11,884 nucleotides of DNA from Caldilineaceae bacterium (GCA_024643705.1 JAHEML010000030.1:1-11884); one strand, 5' to 3'. Shown: positions 1 to 7,635, counted from the first letter of the stretch. Translations and numbers: made by a program. The notes: generated from the letters alone by a model not told the origin.

Positions 1-2697
1 TGGGGTGGAACCCTGGGCAATGGACCCTTTCGGATGCGCAACAACATCTCGTTGGAGGTCTTTTCCGGCGAAGCCGAAACCGGCCTGACAACGCCCTACG
101 TCCAGGCGATAGCCATAGACAAAGATGGATTGATCTGGTTTGGCACGCAGTCGGGGGTATTCCGTTACGACGAAGCCATGTGGGTAAAGGAATCTGTCGA
201 TAATGTGTTTCAGCCCGGAATCAACCGGATCAGCGCGATCGAAAGTCGTGTTGACAACGAACTGTGGATCGGCACTGTTCAGGCAGGCATCCGCATGAAG
301 TCCGTTGGCCCAGAACAAAAAGATGAACGGTTTTACACAACGAACAACAGCAATTTGCCAACCAATGCCATTACATCCCTCACCTACGACCAGGAAGGAC
401 GGCTTTGGGCAGGAACCCATATTGGTGTAGCCCGGTATAACAGGGAGATGGACGATTGGGAATCGCCTGTTTCGCTAGACGACCTCCCGTCCGAGGTTGT
501 CCTGTCCATGCTCGCCGAACACGATCACCTGTGGATTGGAACAGACAGAGGTCTTGTTTTGTACAACCTGCCAGATGGATCGACCACGGTTGTCCCCGAT
601 CTTGCCGATCTGACTATCAACGTGCTGGCGGTCGATTCTTTGCATCGCCTCTGGGTAGGGACGAAAAGTAGTGGCCTATTTATGCAGGATACCGATGGGC
701 GCTGGAGCCAACAGCGACGCCCAGATGAGGTCGGCAACAGGATACTTGATGGCGCTATTGTAGCACTGGCCGCCGACCCCAATACCAGCGGTGGTATTTG
801 GGTGGGGGTAAATGGGGTTGGGATCAATTACTGGGACGGCAGCGAATGGCACGATCTGACAAGCCAGGCCCGTCTGCCCAGCAAGCTGATTTATCGCTTT
901 TATACCGACCCCATCGACGGCTCGCTTTGGATCGGCACCGAAGGTGGTGTCAGCCGTTATGATGGGCGAACATGGAGTTCGATTGTGGCGAAGAATATTT
1001 TGCCTAGTGCGGCTGTGCTGGCAATTAGCCACACAAACGAAGGATATTGGTTTGGGGGCCGGGATGGAATCGTCAACTACAAGCCGGATCATACTAAGCC
1101 CTGGGTTCGATTTGATAGAGTAGATGGTGCGATAGTTGCAAAAGAGGCCAACACCGTCCAAATAGAAAGCAGCAAAGAAATCTACATCAACTATGTGGCC
1201 GGGGACCTCTATTCGACCAGGGATAACATGACAATTCTGTATCGGTTGAACAGCCCAGGTCAGATTGGCACATGGAAAGTGATCGAAGAGGATGCCCTTG
1301 TCCTGCCCAGTTTGGATGTGAGTCTGGTGAACATCGAGTTGCAGGCCAGGGACCAGGCATTCAACTATTCGGACGTGGCCCGTATGAGCTTGGATGTTGT
1401 CCCCGCGCCGGCCATGATCGATCTACCCTTGCTCGCCCCGATTCGACTGAACTATTTTGTCACGCTCGTGATCACAAGCATATTTGCGTTGTTTGGCACC
1501 GGCGTTTTGGTGACACGATTTTTGGCATACCGCCGACAAGCACAGGACGCCATCAGCCGGGGGTTTAACCCGTTTGTCAGCGGTGAGCCTGTACGCCGGG
1601 AAGATATGTTTTTTGGTCGCTACGATCTTTTGCAACGCATCATCGACACATTGCACAACAACAGCATTATGATCCACGGAGAAAGGCGGATCGGGAAGAC
1701 AACATTGCTCTATCAGCTTGCCAGAAGGCTGCGGGAGGTGGACGATGTCCGCTATTGGTTTGTCCCACTCTATATCGACCTGGAAGGCACAACCGAAGAA
1801 GGCTTCTTTCATTTTCTCATGGAAGAAATTCTGAATGGTGCTAAAACTCTACCCCAAGCGACAGAGGAGATAGCCCCGCATTTGGCAGATCTTCTCTACT
1901 ACCATACCTCGGATCCAGATTACTCAGACCGCGAATTTAGCCGAGACCTTCGTGATCTGATTGCTCTATTACAGGCGTATGGTGTGCAAATGCACCCTGA
2001 CAAACAGCTACGGATCATTCTTCTGCTCGACGAAATGGATGTGATGAGCCATTTCTCCAGTATTGTGCAGCAACGCCTGCGTCGCATCTTTATGCGCGAT
2101 TTTGCAGCCACTTTGGGTGCGGTAGTAGCGGGTATTCAGATCAGCAAAGACTGGGACCGGGTCGAAAGCCCGTGGTACAACCTCTTCAACGAAATCGAAC
2201 TTCAGCCTTTTGAACGCGAACAAGCAATCGAATTACTCACCAAACCGATCGAAGGCATTTATCGATACGAGCCAGCAGCCCTGGAATACATTTTGGAGCA
2301 AAGTGGTGGCAAGCCCTATCGCTTGCAACAATATGCCCTCGAGGCCGTCAGCCACATGCTGGCAGATGGCCGGCAACGGATTATCTTGGATGATGTCGAG
2401 TTTGCCAACGAACATATCGAGGGTGTGACCGATACGACCCTGAACGGCTTAGCGATTGCTAATGCCCGCAACGGGATTGACCAGCGCGACGAAGGCGAAG
2501 CCACCTTGGATGACTTGACGCCCGCAGGGGAAGAAGCAGAGAGCATGCACAGGCTTGGCTTGGTGCATGATGGCACAGAGCAGAGCGAAGAACCGGCGGG
2601 TGTAGAAGGTGCCACCATGGAAGTTACCACCATGGGAACTGGCAGCATAGAAACTTCGCCCGCAGAATGCGACAAAAATACAGGTGACGGCAAATAA
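1..2697 (+). CDS. Membrane sensor: beta-propeller, Y_Y_Y domain, one TM helix and AAA/STAND-like ATPase (5' partial)
   Basis: The frame is open to base 1, so the gene probably begins upstream; the first ATG (34) is used for numbering. Eight propeller blades of the two-component-regulator (Reg_prop) type show as L-W-x-G-T signatures with tryptophans at residues 35, 78, 125, 167, 207, 256, 299 and 339, about 43 apart. A Y_Y_Y-like beta domain follows (about 368-455), then one hydrophobic helix (about 474-496) ending in basic residues. The cytoplasmic part has an FFGR box, Walker A GERRIGKTT (549-557) and Walker B with D666-E667, then an SGGKPYRLQQ segment typical of ATPase_2/AAA_16 proteins. 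The last 60 residues are acidic and low-complexity. Known: such propellers usually sense outside signals for kinases, AraC-type regulators or cyclases; here the output module is an ATPase. The ligand is unknown. Propellers often come as 14 blades, so several may lie upstream of the window. Confidence 0.85.
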   Translation, partial: WGGTLGNGPFRMRNNISLEVFSGEAETGLTTPYVQAIAIDKDGLIWFGTQSGVFRYDEAMWVKESVDNVFQPGINRISAIESRVDNELWIGTVQAGIRMKSVGPEQKDERFYTTNNSNLPTNAITSLTYDQEGRLWAGTHIGVARYNREMDDWESPVSLDDLPSEVVLSMLAEHDHLWIGTDRGLVLYNLPDGSTTVVPDLADLTINVLAVDSLHRLWVGTKSSGLFMQDTDGRWSQQRRPDEVGNRILDGAIVALAADPNTSGGIWVGVNGVGINYWDGSEWHDLTSQARLPSKLIYRFYTDPIDGSLWIGTEGGVSRYDGRTWSSIVAKNILPSAAVLAISHTNEGYWFGGRDGIVNYKPDHTKPWVRFDRVDGAIVAKEANTVQIESSKEIYINYVAGDLYSTRDNMTILYRLNSPGQIGTWKVIEEDALVLPSLDVSLVNIELQARDQAFNYSDVARMSLDVVPAPAMIDLPLLAPIRLNYFVTLVITSIFALFGTGVLVTRFLAYRRQAQDAISRGFNPFVSGEPVRREDMFFGRYDLLQRIIDTLHNNSIMIHGERRIGKTTLLYQLARRLREVDDVRYWFVPLYIDLEGTTEEGFFHFLMEEILNGAKTLPQATEEIAPHLADLLYYHTSDPDYSDREFSRDLRDLIALLQAYGVQMHPDKQLRIILLLDEMDVMSHFSSIVQQRLRRIFMRDFAATLGAVVAGIQISKDWDRVESPWYNLFNEIELQPFEREQAIELLTKPIEGIYRYEPAALEYILEQSGGKPYRLQQYALEAVSHMLADGRQRIILDDVEFANEHIEGVTDTTLNGLAIANARNGIDQRDEGEATLDDLTPAGEEAESMHRLGLVHDGTEQSEEPAGVEGATMEVTTMGTGSIETSPAECDKNTGDGK

Positions 2698-2794
2698 GAT
2701 GATGCTGTTGGGGCGGAAGACGTATGGAATAGCAGTCAAGAGAATTCGCCTCTATCATCAACCAAGCTCTAAGAAATAAGAAGCTCAAGGAAAT

Positions 2795-2803
2795 AAGAAG
2801 GTG
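2795..2803 (+). promoter_or_regulatory. Ribosome binding site of the second ATPase
   Basis: AAGAAGGTG ends 3 bases before ATG 2807 and supports that start. It lies at the end of two direct copies of GAAATAAGAAG (2773-2783 and 2790-2800). The 109-base gap between the two ATPase genes shows no clear promoter or terminator, so the genes may be cotranscribed. Confidence 0.5.
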
Positions 2804-2806
2804 TAG

Positions 2807-4120
2807 ATGCGCAATCCGTACATTGTTGGACGATGGGTTCGAGGGGATGAACATTATGGGCGCCACAAGTTGCTCGACCATCTGTTGACGTCCAAAGACC
2901 AAGCTACTTGGCTCGTGGGAACACGTCGCATGGGCAAGACATCCCTGCTGCGTCAATTGGAATGGTTGCTTGACAACGATCCCTCATCCATACATGTCCC
3001 CCTGTTTTGGGACATCCAAGCCTGCGAAGGCGCCGAGGACCTGGCCTACGAGCTCTTCATTTCAATCGAAGATGAAGCGGAACGTTTCATGGCCCTGGGC
3101 ATCGACATCCCTTCCCTGCAAGCCCTGGATACAACCCGCCAGTTGCGCTACCTACAACGCACCCTGGCTGGGCAGGGCAAGCAACTCCTCTTGTTGATCG
3201 ATGAAGCCGAAGCACTGATCAATGTGGCCCAAAACGACAATAATGAGCTAGTGCGCCTGCGGCGTTCGCTCCAACGAGGCGAGCACCGCACAATTCTGAC
3301 AGCAACCAAACATCTTATACGGCTCAACGAGCTGATGCGCGATTGGCTGACAAGCCCCTTCTTATTCGGATTCAATTTGGTCAACCTCTGGAGCCTGGAC
3401 AAAGAGTCGACCGAACTCTTGATTCACCAGGGCCAACAAAATGAAGAGGTAATTGTCGAGGCCAGCGTGATGCAGGAAGTCATCGCCTATTCCAATCGAC
3501 ACCCCTATTTTACCCAATACCTCTGCCACCGACTGTTCGAAGAAGGCAACGATGGGGTGGGGCAGCTTAACCCCATCCGAACAGAGGATTTGCAAGCCGA
3601 TCATCTTCTGTCAAGTTTTCTACAGATCGACTACGATCACATGTCCCCAACCGAACGGCGCATCCTCCTCGCGGTGGCCCGTCATGGCATTGTGGACGAA
3701 AAAACCCTAGGCGAGGAGCTTGACATCCCCACCCAAGCTCTAGCTCGCTTTATCTATGGGATGAACAAACTGGGCTATGTGCGTGAAATCCGGGGTGGAT
3801 GGATCGTGGGCAACGAATACCTGCGCCGCTGGGTGTTGGAACATCAGCACGACCTGGCCCAACAACTCTCCTCCAAAATCAGCGATGAAAATGTGGATAT
3901 GCTGCTTCAAGAAGGCCAGCGTCTGGAAGGCGACTATTTGCGTAAAGAATTGAAACACCTTCAGCAAACAATGGAGGCCCAACTGGCGCTCGGCAGAGCC
4001 TACGGCCCAGACCTACCTACCGATCTGGCCAGCGCTATGCAAAAAACCCGGCAGGAGATTGAAACCACACGAACACAATTGTTGAGCCTGACCGGAGAAC
4101 GCAACCTTAGCGCTGGGTAG
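2807..4120 (+). CDS. AAA/STAND-like ATPase with winged helix and C-terminal helical hairpin
   Basis: A soluble 437-residue protein with no signal peptide or membrane helix. It opens with NPYIVGRWVRG and a YGR box, then Walker A GTRRMGKTS (38-46) and Walker B LLLLIDEAE (D132, E133), which is the ATPase_2/AAA_16 pattern. Residues about 279-355, starting MSPTERRILL, look like a winged helix-turn-helix that packs on the ATPase domain or binds DNA. Residues 378-432 form a charged helical hairpin with YGPDLP (399-404) at the turn and a TRQEIETTRTQL-type second helix. It follows the membrane ATPase gene by 109 bases on the same strand, and both start their ATPase part with an NP[FY] segment and a [FY]GR box, suggesting related ATPases that may work together (inference). 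The substrate or partner is unknown; a regulatory or defence-type STAND role is possible but not shown. Confidence 0.85.
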   Translation: MRNPYIVGRWVRGDEHYGRHKLLDHLLTSKDQATWLVGTRRMGKTSLLRQLEWLLDNDPSSIHVPLFWDIQACEGAEDLAYELFISIEDEAERFMALGIDIPSLQALDTTRQLRYLQRTLAGQGKQLLLLIDEAEALINVAQNDNNELVRLRRSLQRGEHRTILTATKHLIRLNELMRDWLTSPFLFGFNLVNLWSLDKESTELLIHQGQQNEEVIVEASVMQEVIAYSNRHPYFTQYLCHRLFEEGNDGVGQLNPIRTEDLQADHLLSSFLQIDYDHMSPTERRILLAVARHGIVDEKTLGEELDIPTQALARFIYGMNKLGYVREIRGGWIVGNEYLRRWVLEHQHDLAQQLSSKISDENVDMLLQEGQRLEGDYLRKELKHLQQTMEAQLALGRAYGPDLPTDLASAMQKTRQEIETTRTQLLSLTGERNLSAG

Positions 4121-4165
4121 GGTCGGTCAACTCAATCGAATGATCACCCATGGCTGGCAATAAAA

Positions 4166-4195
4166 TTCACGTCTCCCCACCAGGTCGGGTATAAT
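4166..4195 (+). promoter_or_regulatory. Putative sigma-70-type promoter of the deacetylase operon
   Basis: A perfect -10 hexamer TATAAT lies at 4190-4195. TTCACG (4166-4171) is a weak -35 with 4 of 6 matches to TTGACA and an 18-base spacer. Transcription would start near 4202 and give a leader of about 83 bases before ATG 4285. The promoter sits 45 bases after the stop of the upstream ATPase gene, so it begins a new transcription unit. Confidence 0.6.
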
Positions 4196-4210
4196 AGAAT
4201 CGTCCCGCAT

Positions 4211-4248
4211 GTGGTTGAACCAACAACTGGGTTCAGCCACATTTTTTT
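4211..4248 (+). terminator. Intrinsic-terminator-like hairpin between promoter and gene
   Basis: An 11-bp stem pairs GTGGTTGAACC (4211-4221) with GGTTCAGCCAC (4230-4240), with one G-U pair and an 8-base loop, followed by A and seven Ts (4242-4248). This is a textbook + strand terminator. It lies downstream of the TATAAT box and 36 bases before ATG 4285, so it would end transcripts made from that promoter at about 45 bases unless bypassed. It could also stop read-through from the upstream ATPase gene, 90 bases away. A hairpin with the same placement precedes the PBP gene. Confidence 0.75.
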
Positions 4249-4284
4249 GTCGCAGAACACGTTGGCTGGCCGAAAGCAGCGAAA

Positions 4285-5067
4285 ATGGGCCTTATTTTCA
4301 CCCACGCAAGTTACCAAACCCTGTTGTCAAGATTGCTCGACGCGGGATATACATCAGCTTCATTTGAAGAGAGTGACCAATTACTGGCGAAAGGAGACCC
4401 ATTCGTTCTCCTGCGCCACGACATCGATTTCTCCCTGACATCCGCATTAGAAATGGCCCACATCGAAGCCGAAATGGGCCTATTTTCCACCTGGTTTGTG
4501 CTGGTGCGTACAGAACACTATAACCCATTTTCGGCAGATGGGAGCAGGGCTATCGAGGAGATTCTTGGCATGGGCCATCGGCTGGGTCTGCACTTCGATT
4601 GTGCTGCCTACCCAAACGCTACAATGGCAGAGATGAACGCGGGCTGCAACCGAGAAGCGTGTATGTTGGAGGATTGGTTCGCGGTTGATGTGCCAATTGT
4701 GAGCATTCATCGTCCGGCCCCATGGGTTGTGGGCAGCGACCACGCCCTCACCGCGCCACGCTGGCATACCTACATGCCCCGATTTTCCAACCACATCCAC
4801 TACCTTGCCGACTCGCGTGGCACGTGGCGCTACGGCGAACCATTGGATAGCCCCGCATTTCACGCTGGGCGTCCCCTGCACCTACTTGTACATCCCATCT
4901 GGTGGCGCGCCACCGAAACCACGCCCAGCCAGACACTCACTGGTTTTGTTGAACAACGCAGCCGAGAGATCGAACGTTCGATGGCAGAAAACTCTACGGT
5001 ATACAGACCGAACGAACACCAACGTGTAGAACATCCACCAGCAGAACAGCAACCAACAGAGCGATGA
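4285..5067 (+). CDS. NodB-like polysaccharide/sugar deacetylase family protein
   Basis: A 260-residue protein of the NodB-homology (carbohydrate esterase 4-like) fold, which removes acyl groups from sugars using a divalent metal. The LRHDIDF motif (43-49) supplies the paired aspartates D46 and D48. GLHFD (H103, D105) gives a likely metal histidine, HRPAPW (142-147) matches the Arg-Pro motif, and LLVHPIWW (H203) is the usual C-terminal catalytic histidine. There is no signal peptide, so it probably acts in the cytoplasm or at the inner membrane face. The last 25 residues are polar and rich in Q, E, P and R. Its stop overlaps the glycosyltransferase start (ATGA, 5064-5067), implying translational coupling and a joint role in modifying a lipid-linked sugar. 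The exact substrate cannot be read from the sequence. The start lacks a strong ribosome site but gives the expected N-terminus. Confidence 0.8.
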   Translation: MGLIFTHASYQTLLSRLLDAGYTSASFEESDQLLAKGDPFVLLRHDIDFSLTSALEMAHIEAEMGLFSTWFVLVRTEHYNPFSADGSRAIEEILGMGHRLGLHFDCAAYPNATMAEMNAGCNREACMLEDWFAVDVPIVSIHRPAPWVVGSDHALTAPRWHTYMPRFSNHIHYLADSRGTWRYGEPLDSPAFHAGRPLHLLVHPIWWRATETTPSQTLTGFVEQRSREIERSMAENSTVYRPNEHQRVEHPPAEQQPTER

Positions 5068-6050
5068 CAAACCTTTCTGGCAAACTTTCGGCGCAAGCCA
5101 ACACCTCGCCTGATGGCGGGCCTTATATTTCGGTTGTCGTCCCGGCCCGAGACGAAGCAGGCACAATCGTTCAGGTGGTCGAGCGCTCCTACGCTGCTTA
5201 CAACGAGCTTGGCTGCACCGGCGAAGTGCTGGTGGTCAACGATGGCTCAACCGACAACACAGGCCCTCTGCTAGAGGAACTGCAACAACGCTACCCGTCC
5301 TTGCGGGTCTTTACCAATCGACGCAGCCAGGGGATGACCGCAGGGCTGCAAAAAATGTTCAACGCCAGCCGGGGTGACATTGTCATCCTGATCCCTGGCG
5401 ATATGGAATCGGACCCTCTTGTGGATGTACCAATCCTTGTGCGCCACATGGAGGCCGAGGATTTGGACGTGGTGGCCGGTTGGCGGCAGGGGCGTAAAGA
5501 TGGCAAAGTCTTTGCCAGCGCCATCTACAATTTTGTCATGCGCAATCTGGCCGGGGTGCAGGTCCACGATGGTAACTGGATCAAAGCCATGCGCAGGGAT
5601 GTAATCGAGAGCTTCCCGCCTCTACGCTCCGATTGGCATCGATTCTTATTGATGATAGCCGCCCAACGCGGTTTCCGACTAGGCGAAGTTAAGACACCCT
5701 ATAAACCCCGCCCAGCAGGGAGCAGCAAATTTGGCTTCAGCCGAATCCCCATCAGCCTGCTTGATGTGTTGGTCGTCAAATTTCTGCTCGCCTTTAGCCG
5801 TGCCCCCATTCGCTTTTTTGGTGGATTGGGGCTGGCCGGCATCGCCATTAGTCTGGTCACCTTTCTCTATCTCACCGGCCTCTATATCTTCGCCGCAACC
5901 CAGCAACGCCCCATTTTTATCGCGGCGGGCATCCTGGCAGTCATCAGCGTACTGCTTTTCCTGGTTGGTTTTTTGGCCGAGCTAATTGTGAGCCAGACGG
6001 AACGGATAGAAAGCCTGGAGAAACGCTTTGAAGATACCATGAAAAATTGA
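5064..6050 (+). CDS. Family 2 glycosyltransferase, GtrB/DPM1-like, with two C-terminal membrane helices
   Basis: A 328-residue enzyme with a GT-A domain then two transmembrane helices (about 252-275 and 283-307). It shows VVVPARDEA near residue 25, VVNDGSTDN (D60), the metal/nucleotide site GDMESDP (D113 to D117, in place of a plain DxD), and GSSKFGF (from G219), the loop conserved in polyprenyl-phosphate glycosyltransferases. Members move a sugar from a nucleotide donor to a polyprenyl phosphate at the cytoplasmic face of the membrane (known of GtrB, ArnC and DPM1 relatives). The two-helix C-terminus fits the GtrB/ArnC layout. It overlaps the deacetylase stop by 4 bases, so the product is probably deacylated by that enzyme (inference). 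The donor sugar is unknown. The C-terminus is a charged amphipathic tail. Confidence 0.88.
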   Translation: MTNLSGKLSAQANTSPDGGPYISVVVPARDEAGTIVQVVERSYAAYNELGCTGEVLVVNDGSTDNTGPLLEELQQRYPSLRVFTNRRSQGMTAGLQKMFNASRGDIVILIPGDMESDPLVDVPILVRHMEAEDLDVVAGWRQGRKDGKVFASAIYNFVMRNLAGVQVHDGNWIKAMRRDVIESFPPLRSDWHRFLLMIAAQRGFRLGEVKTPYKPRPAGSSKFGFSRIPISLLDVLVVKFLLAFSRAPIRFFGGLGLAGIAISLVTFLYLTGLYIFAATQQRPIFIAAGILAVISVLLFLVGFLAELIVSQTERIESLEKRFEDTMKN

Positions 6051-6072
6051 CGCATACACCATCTCACTCAAC

Positions 6073-6093
6073 CATTCACCATTCACCATTCAC
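6073..6093 (+). repeat. Three perfect tandem copies of heptamer CATTCAC directly before ubiE
   Basis: CATTCAC occurs three times head to tail and runs straight into C-ATG, the ubiE start at 6095. It occupies the place where a ribosome binding site would be, and no AGGAG-like sequence is present. A change in copy number would alter the spacing between the glycosyltransferase stop and ubiE by 7 bases without touching the reading frame from ATG 6095. Confidence 0.85.
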
Positions 6094-6094
6094 C

Positions 6095-6817
6095 ATGTCC
6101 TATCTACCATCGCCCGAAGAAAAAGCAGCCTACGTAAACCACATGTTCGCGGAAATCGCGCCCCGCTATGATCTCATGAACCGGCTGATGACCGGTGGTC
6201 AGGATGTGGCCTGGCGTCGCGAACTGATCGGCCTGTGCAACCTGCCCCCCCACGGAATGCTGCTGGATGTGGGCACAGGCACAGGCGATATTGCCAAAGA
6301 GGCTCTGCGTCAGCAGCCCTCAGTCACGACGATTGGCTGCGATTTTACCTACGAGATGATGGCTGCTGGAATGGGAAACCAAGGCCAAGGATCAACCGCC
6401 ACTCCCACCATGCCCCATTTCTCCCAGGGAGATGCCCTGCACCTGCCCTTCGCCGACAATCAGTTCGACGCCGTAACCAGCGGCTTTCTCTTGCGCAATG
6501 TGACCAACCTGGATGCAGCCCTGGCCGAGCAACGTCGCGTCACAAAGCCTGGTGGTCGCATCATCTGCCTGGAAACAGCCCCACCCAGCCAGGCGATGCT
6601 GGAGCCAGCCGTGCGCTTGTATATGTTTCGGGTCTTGCCCCTGCTGGGAAAATTGATCAGCCCCCAGGGCAGCGCCTACCAATATCTGCCCAACAGTACC
6701 CTGGCTTTCCCCGAACCGGATGAACTGGCATTGCGAATGGAACGTGTAGGATTAAAAAACGTTTTCTACCGGCGTAAAATGTTGGGAACCGTCGCGATTC
6801 ATGTAGGGACCGCTTGA
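6095..6817 (+). CDS. ubiE: Demethylmenaquinone methyltransferase (UbiE/MenG)
   Basis: A 240-residue class I SAM-dependent methyltransferase that performs the C-methylation turning demethylmenaquinone into menaquinone, the last step of the respiratory quinone pathway. The UbiE family signatures are present: APRYDLMNRLM near the N-terminus, motif I DVGTGTGDIA (58-67), a GD acidic motif before ALHLPF, GFLLRNVTN, the family's characteristic LRNV box, and KPGGRIICLE. ATG 6095 is chosen because MSYLPSPEEK is a usual N-terminus and the length fits the family. An in-frame TTG at 6047 overlaps the previous stop but would add 16 residues rich in H, T and S, translated from the heptamer repeat. It follows the glycosyltransferase by 44 bases and probably shares its transcript. 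A role in quinone methylation is firm at family level; a different quinone substrate is possible. Confidence 0.9.
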   Translation: MSYLPSPEEKAAYVNHMFAEIAPRYDLMNRLMTGGQDVAWRRELIGLCNLPPHGMLLDVGTGTGDIAKEALRQQPSVTTIGCDFTYEMMAAGMGNQGQGSTATPTMPHFSQGDALHLPFADNQFDAVTSGFLLRNVTNLDAALAEQRRVTKPGGRIICLETAPPSQAMLEPAVRLYMFRVLPLLGKLISPQGSAYQYLPNSTLAFPEPDELALRMERVGLKNVFYRRKMLGTVAIHVGTA

Positions 6818-6842
6818 ACGGCCCCGCCAGATAATCTGCAAG

Positions 6843-6855
6843 AAAAAAGGAGAGG
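6843..6855 (+). promoter_or_regulatory. Strong ribosome binding site for a TTG start
   Basis: AAAAAAGGAGAGG lies 5 bases before TTG 6861. No ATG or GTG in frame lies as close to this site, and it decides the TTG start of the next methyltransferase. It is the clearest Shine-Dalgarno sequence in the window. Confidence 0.75.
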
Positions 6856-6860
6856 CACCT

Positions 6861-7628
6861 TTGCAACCTGCACCACCTACAACACAACTGGATGATCTCC
6901 ACGGCGAGCGGGCCGCGCTGCGAGGCAACCCATCGTTTGTGTGGCGCGCAGGCCAAGAGCGACGCCTGAAGATGATTCTGGACGCGGCGCCGGCTCCATT
7001 GACCAGGGTACTGGTGGATGGCTGCGGCGTGGGTATGTATGTACGTGCCTTGCAAGATCATGCAACCAACGTTCATGGGCTGGACATTGAAAGCGAGCAT
7101 TTGCTGGGCGCGGTGGACAACGCGCCCAGAGCACACTTTGTGTTGGGTCGGGGAGAAGAACTACCCTACAGCGACGACAGCTTCGATCTCATCCTCAGCC
7201 ACGAGGTGATCGAACACGTGCAGGACGATCGACGAGCCGCGGCCGAAATGGCCCGGGTGCTGCGTCCCGGCGGGCGAGCCGTGATCTTCGCTCCCAACCG
7301 GCTCTACCCCTTCGAGACCCACGGCCATTATTGGCAAGGGGAGTACCATTTCGGCAACACCCCGCTGATCAACTATCTACCCGATGGGTTACGCAACAGG
7401 TTGGCTCCCCATGTGCGCGCCTATACCCGCTGGGGGTTGCTTTCTCTCTTTGTGGGCCAGCCAGTGCGGGTAATCAGCCACCGGCAGATATACCCCGGTT
7501 ATGACAATCTGGTGCGCCGACAACCAGGGTTGGGTGTATGGTTACGCCGCATCACCTACGGCCTGGAACACTCGCCGCTGATGGCTTTTGGCCTGAGCCA
7601 CGTCCTGGTGGTGGAAAAGATAGTTTAA
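6861..7628 (+). CDS. Class I SAM-dependent methyltransferase (Methyltransf_11 type)
   Basis: A 255-residue protein starting at TTG, supported by the strong ribosome site just upstream. Motif I is VDGCGVGMYV (D53 to G58), then the acidic GLDIES after strand 2, ELPYSDDSFDLILSHEVIEH as the motif II region, and RVLRPGGRAVIF as motif III. The second half has ETHGHYWQGEYHFGN and a long basic helical region, features seen in methyltransferases of glycan and lipid pathways, though the substrate cannot be read here. It is separated from ubiE by 43 bases and is the last gene of the run that begins with the deacetylase. Only the general fold and the cofactor site are certain; it could act on a quinone, a lipid or a surface sugar. 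Confidence 0.85.
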   Translation: MQPAPPTTQLDDLHGERAALRGNPSFVWRAGQERRLKMILDAAPAPLTRVLVDGCGVGMYVRALQDHATNVHGLDIESEHLLGAVDNAPRAHFVLGRGEELPYSDDSFDLILSHEVIEHVQDDRRAAAEMARVLRPGGRAVIFAPNRLYPFETHGHYWQGEYHFGNTPLINYLPDGLRNRLAPHVRAYTRWGLLSLFVGQPVRVISHRQIYPGYDNLVRRQPGLGVWLRRITYGLEHSPLMAFGLSHVLVVEKIV

Positions 7629-7635
7629 CGCAAGA

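Noticed and set aside
2773..2800. Direct repeat GAAATAAGAAG twice before the second ATPase as an operator
   Set aside because: The copies are purine-rich and overlap the ribosome site, so chance or duplication of Shine-Dalgarno-like sequence explains them as well.
4209..4367. Possible leader peptide starting at ATG 4209 across the hairpin
   Set aside because: No ribosome site, no run of regulatory codons, and it continues far into the deacetylase gene, unlike an attenuator peptide.
6047..6094. TTG start overlapping the glycosyltransferase stop as the ubiE start
   Set aside because: The extra 16 residues come from the heptamer repeat region and do not fit UbiE N-termini; ATG 6095 gives the usual start.
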